Shown piece after piece: positions 1 to 5,293 of a stretch of 5,293 bases of DNA. The DNA comes from Thermoleophilaceae bacterium (GTDB lineage Bacteria > Actinomycetota > Thermoleophilia > Solirubrobacterales > Thermoleophilaceae): positions 1 to 5,293 of the forward strand of contig JACCUC010000152.1 in the NCBI GenBank assembly GCA_013812065.1, written 5' to 3'. Both the position numbers and the translations under genes were made by a program. The notes under the pieces are model-generated. The model was not told the origin of the DNA and searched no databases. It saw only the letters and a program-made list of their open reading frames with translations. Each line of letters begins with the position of its first letter. Within the stretch, counting starts at the first letter, position 1.

Positions 1-179
1 GCGCGGGGGTGGCGCTGGGTCTGCTCGGCTCCCTGCTCGCCGCCGTTCGCGATGAGCGCATCCCGTCCGAGCGCCGGACGGCCGAGCAGCAGGCCGCTGC
101 GGTGCGGACCCTCTCGGTGTCGGGATCGCCGGGCGGTCCCGAGCCCTCCGCCGACGCAACCTACAATCGCGCCTCGTGA
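1..179 (+). CDS. 3' end of an unidentified gene with a hydrophobic segment (partial)
   Basis: The third frame is open from the window edge to TGA at 177-179 and gives 58 residues. About 86% of its third codon positions are G or C, as in the real genes here, which supports coding. The peptide begins with a hydrophobic stretch (AGVALGLLGSLLAAV, about residues 1-15), then a charged segment (RDERIPSERRTAEQQ), then a Pro/Ser/Gly-rich tail ending YNRAS. This resembles the last transmembrane helix and short cytoplasmic tail of a membrane protein. The helix followed by an Arg/Glu-rich tail recalls the C-terminal end of Wzz-type polysaccharide chain-length regulators, but 58 residues are too few to name it. 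Its TGA overlaps the GTG start of gatC (GTGA at 176-179), so the two may be translationally coupled. Confidence 0.6.
   Translation, partial: AGVALGLLGSLLAAVRDERIPSERRTAEQQAAAVRTLSVSGSPGGPEPSADATYNRAS
162..167 (+). promoter_or_regulatory. Candidate -10 box (TACAAT) for a leaderless gatC transcript
   Basis: TACAAT matches the TATAAT consensus at five of six bases and stands out as AT-rich in GC-rich DNA. Eight bases separate it from the gatC GTG at 176, so transcription would begin at or within about two bases of the start codon. There is no Shine-Dalgarno sequence upstream of gatC, as expected for a leaderless mRNA, a common arrangement in actinobacteria. No convincing -35 hexamer is visible 16-18 bases upstream. 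The box lies inside the last codons of the upstream gene, so it would be an internal promoter if that gene is real. Confidence 0.4.
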
Positions 180-481
180 TCGACCGTGAGCAGGTTCTCC
201 ACGTAGCCCGCCTGGCGCGCCTCGACCTCACCAAGGCCGAGGTCGAGCGGATGGCGAGCGAGCTGTCGGGGGTCCTCGACCATATCGAGCGGATCGCCGA
301 GCTCGATCTCGACGACGTCGAACCGACCTCGCACGTGGTCACCATCGAGAACGTGCTGCGCGCCGACGACTCGCGCCCCAGCCTCGCCCGAGAGCGCGCG
401 CTCGCGGGCGCGCCCGACGCCACCGACTCGGGCTTTCGGGTCCCGAGCCCCGCCGCCGCCGCCGCCGCGGACGGATCGTGA
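176..481 (+). CDS. gatC: Aspartyl/glutamyl-tRNA amidotransferase subunit C (GatC)
   Basis: GatC is the small subunit of the cytoplasmic GatCAB transamidase. It wraps around the GatA-GatB interface and stabilises the complex rather than catalysing. The 101-residue length is typical. Family hallmarks are the N-terminal helix with VLHVARLARLDLTKAEVE (residues 7-24), the ELSGVLDHIERIAELD helix (29-44), the DVEPTSHV turn (47-54), the conserved LRADDSRPSL segment (61-70), and the APD...GFRVP ending (79-90). The tail after FRVP is lineage-specific: six consecutive Ala (93-98), then DGS. The GTG start at 176 is chosen because the family similarity begins at once and it overlaps the preceding stop. 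No Shine-Dalgarno sequence is visible. The TGA at 479-481 overlaps the GTG of gatA. Identity is secure. Confidence 0.96.
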   Translation: MIDREQVLHVARLARLDLTKAEVERMASELSGVLDHIERIAELDLDDVEPTSHVVTIENVLRADDSRPSLARERALAGAPDATDSGFRVPSPAAAAAADGS

Positions 482-1925
482 GCGAGCTCCTCGATCTGAG
501 CACGGCGCAGGCCGCGCAGAGCGTGCGCGCCGGCGACCTCTCGCCGGCCGAGCTGCTCAGCGCCTACCGCGAGCAGGCCGAGGCCGACGAGCTCGGCGCC
601 TTCTTGTGGCTGCCCGAGGAGCCGCTGGGAGTGATGGGCACCGCCGCCGACGCGCCGCTCGCCGGCGTGCCGCTCGCGGTCAAGGACATCTTCTGCGTCG
701 AGGGCGTCCCGACCACCGCCGCCTCGCGCATCCTCGAGGGCTACCGGCCGCCCTACACCGCCACCGCGGTCGAGCGCCTCGCCGCCGCGGGAGCGCCCAT
801 GCTCGGCAAGACGAACATGGACGAGTTCGCCATGGGCTCCTCGAACGAGAACTCCGCCTACGAGCCCGTGCGCAACCCGTGGTCGCCGGACCGGGTGCCC
901 GGGGGGTCGAGCGGGGGCTCGGCCGCTGCGGTCGCCGGTGGACTGGCGCCGTGGTCGATCGGCACCGACACCGGCGGCTCGATCCGCCAGCCGGCCTCCC
1001 TGTGCGGGTTGGTCGGGCTCAAGCCGACCTACGGCGCGGTCTCGCGCTACGGGATGATCGCTTTTGCCTCCTCCCTCGACCAGTGCGGCCCGATCACCCG
1101 CGACGTCACCGACGCGGCGCTGCTCCTCCGCCATCTCGTCGCCGGCGGGCGCGATCCGTGCGACTCGACGTCGGTCGACTTCCCGCAGGAGATCGAGCTG
1201 CCGAGCTCAGAAGACCTCGGCGGCCTGCGCGTGGGCGTCGTGCCCGAGCTCTCGGACGCGGCGACGATCGACGCGGGGGTGAAGACGGTGTTCGACGCGA
1301 CCCTCGAGCGGATCGAGGAGCTCGGCGGCGGAGTCGAGCAGATCTCGCTGCCGCACTCAGAGCACGGCCTGTCCGCCTACTACGTGCTCGCACCCGCCGA
1401 GGCGAGCGCAAACCTCTCGCGCTACGACGGCGTCCGCTTCGGCCTGCGCTCGGGCGACGGCGACCTGCTCTCCCTCTACGAGCGCACCCGCGCGGACGGC
1501 TTCGGCGACGAGGTCAAGCGGCGGATCATGCTCGGGACCTACGCGCTCTCATCGGGTTACTACGAGGCCTACTACGGCCGTGCCCAGCGCGTGCGGACCA
1601 AGATCGCCGAGGACTTTCGCGCCGCCTTCGAACGCGTCGACCTCGTCGTCACCCCGACCTCGCCGAGCGTGGCCTTCCGCCTCGGCGAGCGCACCGCCGA
1701 CCCGATGGCCATGTACATGTCCGACTACTGCACGGTGCCGATGTCGCTCGCCGGGCTGCCCGCCATCTCGATCCCCGCCGGGCTCTCCGAGGGACTGCCG
1801 GTCGGCTTCCAGATCACCGGCCCCGCCTTTTCGGAGAACCGGCTACTCGCCGCCGCGCACGCGCTCGAGCAGGCGATCGGATTCGACTCCTCGCCGGCCC
1901 GGGGCAAGGCGGGGGCGCCGGCACG

Positions 1926-1929
<4 letters not shown>
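478..1929 (+). CDS. gatA: Aspartyl/glutamyl-tRNA amidotransferase subunit A (GatA)
   Basis: GatA is the glutaminase subunit of GatCAB. It hydrolyses glutamine and sends the ammonia through a tunnel to GatB, where the mischarged tRNA is amidated. The 483-residue protein is an amidase-signature enzyme of normal length. The Ser-cisSer-Lys triad is complete: Lys69 in PLAVKD, Ser144 in PGGSSGGSAAA (142-150), and the nucleophile Ser168 in GTDTGGSIRQPA (162-173). The spacing matches known GatA proteins. Other GatA-specific blocks are GKTNMDEFAMGSSNENSAY (110-128), which marks GatA rather than a generic amidase, GLKPTYGAVSRYGMIAFASS (180-199), and the C-terminal LAGLPAISIPAG...LPVGFQITGP. GTG at 478 is chosen because it gives the full N-terminal helix and the 4-base overlap with gatC. 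Its stop overlaps the gatB ATG (ATGA, 1926-1929). The last dozen residues, rich in Ala, Gly and Arg, are probably a disordered tail. Confidence 0.97.
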
Positions 1930-3380
<1,451 letters not shown>

Positions 3381-3440
3381 CGACGTGGCGGGCCCGCACT
3401 CGTGAGGAGGGACAATCGCCGGCGGAGGCTGCGCGCGGGA

Positions 3441-4232
3441 ATGACGCGGCCGTCGGTGCGCGGCCGGTCGATGGGTGCGATCTACGTCCGCCGGCGTCGG
3501 CGGGGGGCCGCGGTGGCCGCGGGCGCGGGGCTCGCGGGAGTCACGGGCGTACTGGGTCTCGTGGCCGCGATCGCGACGCTCTCTTCGGCTGAGCCGCCCG
3601 ACGGCCGGACCGCCACGGAGCCGGCCGGCGACGCGGCGCCCGGCCGGCATGCGGCGAGGCCGGTACCGCCTTCAGACCCCTTGATGCCCCGCTCGATCCG
3701 CTCGACCGGGAGCCTTACCACCGTCTCCGGCGAGAGTCCGGCCACCGACGCGCCGGCGCAGCTGTTCTCGGTCGAGGTCGAGCGAGGCGTCGCCGTCGAC
3801 GGCGGCGCCTTTGCCGCGGCGGTCGAGCGCACCCTGCTCGACCGGCGAAGCTGGGCGGCAAGCCGCGGCTTCGAGCTGCGGCGGGTCGGTGACTCCTCCG
3901 AGCCGGTCAGCTTCCGCGTGACCCTGGCCAGCCCCGAGACCACCGACGAGCTCTGCGCGCCTTTGCAGACGCAGGGCACCTACTCCTGCCACCAGGACGG
4001 CCGCGCGGTGCTCAACGCCGAGCGCTGGGCGCGTGGTGCCTCGGCCTACGGCCGCGACCTCACGGGCTATCGCCACTACATGGTCAACCACGAGGTCGGG
4101 CACGCGCTGGGGCAGTCGCACGTCCCGTGCCTTGGCGCGGGTGTTCCCGCGCCGGTGATGATGCAGCAGACCAAGGGCGTCGAGTCGTGCCGGCCCAACC
4201 CGTGGCCGCTCGAGGACGGGGCGGACGGGTAG
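3441..4232 (+). CDS. Membrane-anchored DUF3152-family protein, putative metzincin-like metalloprotease
   Basis: From ATG 3441 the protein has 263 residues. A basic N-terminus with an Arg run (17-21) precedes one hydrophobic helix (about 22-47), suggesting a signal anchor with the rest outside the membrane. Residues about 50-105 are a low-complexity Pro/Ala/Ser/Arg linker. The globular domain (about 108-255) fits DUF3152: FSVEVERGVAVD, FRVTLASPETTDELCAPL, YSCHQDGRAVLN and CRPNPWPL. It contains HEVGHALGQSH (217-227), a perfect HExxHxxGxxH zinc motif, with MM at 240-241 in a plausible Met-turn. Cys172, 183, 230 and 250 could form two disulfides. Protease activity is inferred; the substrate is unknown. 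The start is uncertain. ATG 3441 has GGAGG at 3424-3428, 12 bases upstream. GTG 3402 would add 13 residues with three rare AGG codons and no upstream Shine-Dalgarno; ATG 3471 also leaves the helix intact. The gene lies 60 bp after gatB (21 bp from GTG 3402), possibly in the same transcript. Confidence 0.85.
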   Translation: MTRPSVRGRSMGAIYVRRRRRGAAVAAGAGLAGVTGVLGLVAAIATLSSAEPPDGRTATEPAGDAAPGRHAARPVPPSDPLMPRSIRSTGSLTTVSGESPATDAPAQLFSVEVERGVAVDGGAFAAAVERTLLDRRSWAASRGFELRRVGDSSEPVSFRVTLASPETTDELCAPLQTQGTYSCHQDGRAVLNAERWARGASAYGRDLTGYRHYMVNHEVGHALGQSHVPCLGAGVPAPVMMQQTKGVESCRPNPWPLEDGADG

Positions 4233-4249
4233 CTCGCCTGCTCGTCAGA

Positions 4250-4351
4250 CTCGGACCAGCGAAGTATCGGGGCCACGAGGTCCGACTCTCCAAGCGACTC
4301 GAAGCAATGCGCGCCGCCGCAGGCGCGGATGGCCGTGTCGACGACGAGCAT
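4250..4351 (-). pseudogene. Truncated VapC-like PIN-domain toxin remnant
   Basis: The - strand read from ATG at 4351 begins MLVVDTAIRACGG and continues CFESLGESDLVAPILRWSE. This matches my memory of the start of actinobacterial VapC-type PIN ribonucleases: MLVVD with the first metal-binding Asp, a short helix, GF..LG..DLVAP.L.WSE with the second acidic residue. Asp5 and Glu34 are kept. After WSE the similarity stops and the frame runs on without a stop through the antisense of the DUF3152 gene, so the last two-thirds of the domain, with its C-terminal acidic residues, are missing. Compared with the usual pattern, the segment after the first Asp also seems about two residues short. GC3 in this frame is about 84%, as in real genes here. 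It is read as a relic, not a working toxin. The assignment rests on pattern recognition without an alignment. Confidence 0.55.
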
Positions 4352-4353
4352 CA

Positions 4354-4470
4354 GTGGTCGTCGCGGGAGCGGCGGACGATCCGTACCCAGTCCGGCTGGC
4401 TGGAGCCCTCGGAGAACGTTCGCCGGGCGGCGGGGATCTCGACCTCGCCTCGGGCCTGGATCCAGCGTCG
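4354..4470 (-). pseudogene. Start-less ORF remnant in the antitoxin position upstream of the PIN remnant
   Basis: On the - strand, 39 codons are open between a TGA at 4473-4471 and a TGA at 4353-4351. The latter shares its A with the ATG of the PIN remnant (TGATG), the overlap expected between an antitoxin and its toxin. The frame has about 92% GC at third positions, a strong coding sign. It contains no ATG, GTG or TTG, so the 5' end is lost or separated by a frameshift or stop. The peptide ends PDWVRIVRRSRDDH. I do not recognise the family; the antitoxin label rests on position alone. Its broken end overlaps the promoter of the next + strand gene. Confidence 0.35.
4456..4465. repeat. 10-bp perfect palindrome CTGGATCCAG
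   Basis: CTGGATCCAG is its own reverse complement and sits 12 bases upstream of the TAGAAT box, where a -35 element would lie. No good -35 hexamer is present, so this could be an operator or activator site for the small gene at 4516. It also lies at the broken end of the antitoxin-position remnant, and a 10-bp palindrome can arise by chance. Two CAGCGT copies (4463-4468 and 4472-4477) fill the gap to the -10 box. Confidence 0.25.
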
Positions 4471-4477
4471 TCAGCGT

Positions 4478-4483
4478 TAGAAT
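4478..4483 (+). promoter_or_regulatory. Candidate -10 box (TAGAAT) for the small GG-ending gene
   Basis: TAGAAT differs from TATAAT at one base and is a rare AT-rich spot in this region. Transcription would begin near 4489-4491, giving a leader of about 25 bases that includes the GAGGAGG ribosome binding site. The -35 region is poor and holds a palindrome instead. The position fits a promoter for the gene at 4516 and the one after it. Confidence 0.45.
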
Positions 4484-4503
4484 GCGCCGAAAGTCGCGTC
4501 GAC

Positions 4504-4510
4504 GAGGAGG
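4504..4510 (+). promoter_or_regulatory. Strong ribosome binding site GAGGAGG
   Basis: GAGGAGG is a near-perfect Shine-Dalgarno sequence five bases before ATG 4516. It fixes the start of the small gene and rules out the longer open frame that begins at 4354. It is the clearest ribosome binding site in the window. Confidence 0.75.
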
Positions 4511-4515
4511 CTGCA

Positions 4516-4740
4516 ATGTCAAGGCTCATCCGTATGGACCACACCGGGCACTCGACGCTCGCCGAGTGGACCGGGAAGGGCGACGCCGGCTTCGACGCCG
4601 CTTTCGAGGCTTTCCGCCGCGAGCTAGACGCGGGCTACATCGGCGTCGTGCCCGAGGGCGAGGGCTACGCCACGCAGGTCACCGAGCTGCCCGCCGAGGC
4701 CGGCCTCGTGATCATGCGCCGCCCGATCGCCGGCGGGTAG
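4516..4740 (+). CDS. Small 74-residue protein of unknown function ending in Gly-Gly
   Basis: The ATG at 4516 follows GAGGAGG with ideal spacing, and codon use is strongly GC3, so the gene is well supported. I cannot give it a named family. The sequence suggests beta-beta-alpha-beta-beta: SRLIRMD and HSTLAEW as a hairpin (about 2-18), an amphipathic helix DAGFDAAFEAFRREL (about 23-37), strand YIGVVPE (40-46), strand YATQVTEL (50-57), strand LVIMRRP (63-69), then the tail IAGG. This order and a free C-terminal diglycine recall beta-grasp ubiquitin-like proteins such as MoaD and ThiS; MoaD ends in a similar hydrophobic strand plus a short GG tail. That is inference from pattern. No Cys is present, and no signal peptide or membrane helix is seen. 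The next gene begins 8 bp downstream, so the two probably share a transcript. Confidence 0.82.
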   Translation: MSRLIRMDHTGHSTLAEWTGKGDAGFDAAFEAFRRELDAGYIGVVPEGEGYATQVTELPAEAGLVIMRRPIAGG

Positions 4741-4748
4741 GCAGGAGG

Positions 4749-5293
4749 GTGGCGACCGCCGCCGAGCCGAGCCTTCCCGAGCTCGGCGCCGTCCCCTGGC
4801 GCGAGCGCGCCAGCCCGAGCTCACTCGCGGCGTTCGGGCGCCTGTGGACGGTCTGGACCGCCCTCTCGGTCGTGGCGTTCCTGGTTCCCGCGACGGTCCT
4901 CTTCGCTCTCGAGCCGCTTACCTTCCCGGTAGGGCTCGGATGCCTCGCCTACGCCTGGGTCATTTCCGAGCTCTACGCGAACCGGGGCGTCGGCGTCGTG
5001 CGGCCGAAGGGTCCGCGCCACCGCTCAGCCGAGCCCGTGGCCCAGGGCCTGCTCGGCGACCTGCTCGGTCACGACGCGCGCGAGCTCCAGCGCCTGACCG
5101 GCCTCGCGCTCGAACCCGGCCGGCTGGGGGTATGGCTCGTGGGCGAGGCGGGTGCTCTGCTCCTGCCGCCCGGCGGTCGCCGCGTCCACTGCTTCTGCGT
5201 GGGCACCCGCGAGCGGGAGCTGCCGCCGTCCGACCGCATCGCCCACCTGCTCCTGGCCCTGCGGACCGACGAGGCGGGCTTCGCGACGGTCGC
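4749..5293 (+). CDS. Two-helix membrane protein of unknown function (3' end outside window)
   Basis: The frame is open from GTG 4749 to the window edge, giving 181 complete codons and strong GC3 bias. I do not recognise a family. Residues 1-30 are a polar N-terminus with PWRERASPSS. Two hydrophobic segments follow, about 32-53 (LWTVWTALSVVAFLVPATVLFA) in two parts and 57-73 (LTFPVGLGCLAY, then AWVIS), joined by a short EP turn, so a helical hairpin is likely. A basic stretch (RPKGPRHR, 85-92) should be cytoplasmic. The remainder looks like a soluble domain with AQGLLGDLLGHDARELQRLT (98-117), GVWLVGEAGALLLPPGG (127-143) and a HCFC motif (147-150). The start is unsettled: AGGAGG at 4743-4748 abuts the GTG with no spacer, but no other start lies before the first helix. 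It follows the small GG gene by 8 bp, probably as part of an operon. Confidence 0.72.
   Translation, partial: MATAAEPSLPELGAVPWRERASPSSLAAFGRLWTVWTALSVVAFLVPATVLFALEPLTFPVGLGCLAYAWVISELYANRGVGVVRPKGPRHRSAEPVAQGLLGDLLGHDARELQRLTGLALEPGRLGVWLVGEAGALLLPPGGRRVHCFCVGTRERELPPSDRIAHLLLALRTDEAGFATV

Noticed and set aside
606..1925. Long open frame upstream of and in frame with gatB
   Set aside because: It is the out-of-frame shadow of gatA: Arg-rich, no family resemblance, and GatB similarity begins only at ATG 1926.
3410..3415. GACAAT as a -10 box for the DUF3152 gene
   Set aside because: It is only a partial consensus match with no -35 element, and the gene lies close enough to gatB to be read through.
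4127..4480. + strand 117-codon open frame across the gap
   Set aside because: It overlaps the end of the DUF3152 gene in another frame, has no ribosome binding site and no resemblance to a family, and the coding bias in the gap favours the - strand.
4354..4515. 54-codon N-terminal extension of the small GG protein
   Set aside because: GAGGAGG five bases before ATG 4516 and the TAGAAT box at 4478 both place the start at 4516. The extension overlaps the - strand remnant.
4233..4515. tRNA gene or intrinsic terminator in the gap
   Set aside because: No cloverleaf-like arms and no GC hairpin followed by a T run were found on either strand; the inverted GC stretches near 4310 lack a T tract.
4076..4522. 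148-codon - strand frame as one intact gene
   Set aside because: Only its middle (4250-4351) resembles a protein family. The 5' part is Arg/Pro-rich and the 3' part is antisense to the DUF3152 gene and its zinc motif, so it is a remnant joined by chance to open frame.
4821..5246. Two - strand open frames opposite the membrane protein
   Set aside because: The + frame is open through the whole stretch with clear hydrophobic helices and GC3 bias; the - frames are shadows.

Overview
This window of very high-GC DNA (strong G/C preference at third codon positions) fits a high-GC actinobacterium. The DUF3152-type protein next to the gat genes supports that, and the small proteins suggest the Thermoleophilia/Solirubrobacterales branch. 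The lineage call is inference from style and gene families, not from a marker alignment. All intact genes read on the + strand.

Layout. Positions 1-179 hold the 3' end of an unidentified gene. Then comes a tightly packed gatC-gatA-gatB operon (176-3380) for the three subunits of the tRNA-dependent amidotransferase GatCAB. This enzyme converts Glu-tRNA(Gln) to Gln-tRNA(Gln) and/or Asp-tRNA(Asn) to Asn-tRNA(Asn). Successive genes overlap by four bases (GTGA, GTGA, ATGA), which points to translational coupling. A TACAAT box just ahead of gatC suggests a second, nearly leaderless promoter inside the tail of the upstream gene. All catalytic and metal-binding motifs in GatA and GatB look intact, so the enzyme should be functional.

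Downstream (about 3441-4232) is a membrane-anchored extracytoplasmic DUF3152-family protein. It has a perfect HExxHxxGxxH zinc motif followed by a Met-containing segment, so it looks like a metzincin-type metalloprotease. After it lies about 280 bp with no intact gene. On the - strand this gap holds what I read as a decayed toxin-antitoxin locus: the first 34 residues of a VapC-like PIN toxin (4250-4351) and, directly upstream in TGATG overlap, a start-less ORF in the antitoxin position (4354-4470). Both keep strong GC3 bias.

The last part holds a new + strand unit. It has a TAGAAT -10 box with a 10-bp palindrome where the -35 would be, a strong GAGGAGG ribosome binding site, a 74-residue protein ending in Gly-Gly (4516-4740), and, 8 bp later, a two-helix membrane protein that runs off the window (4749-5293). 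The small protein reads as beta-beta-alpha-beta-beta with a MoaD/ubiquitin-like diglycine tail. It is the most interesting candidate here, though no conjugation or deconjugation partner is visible.
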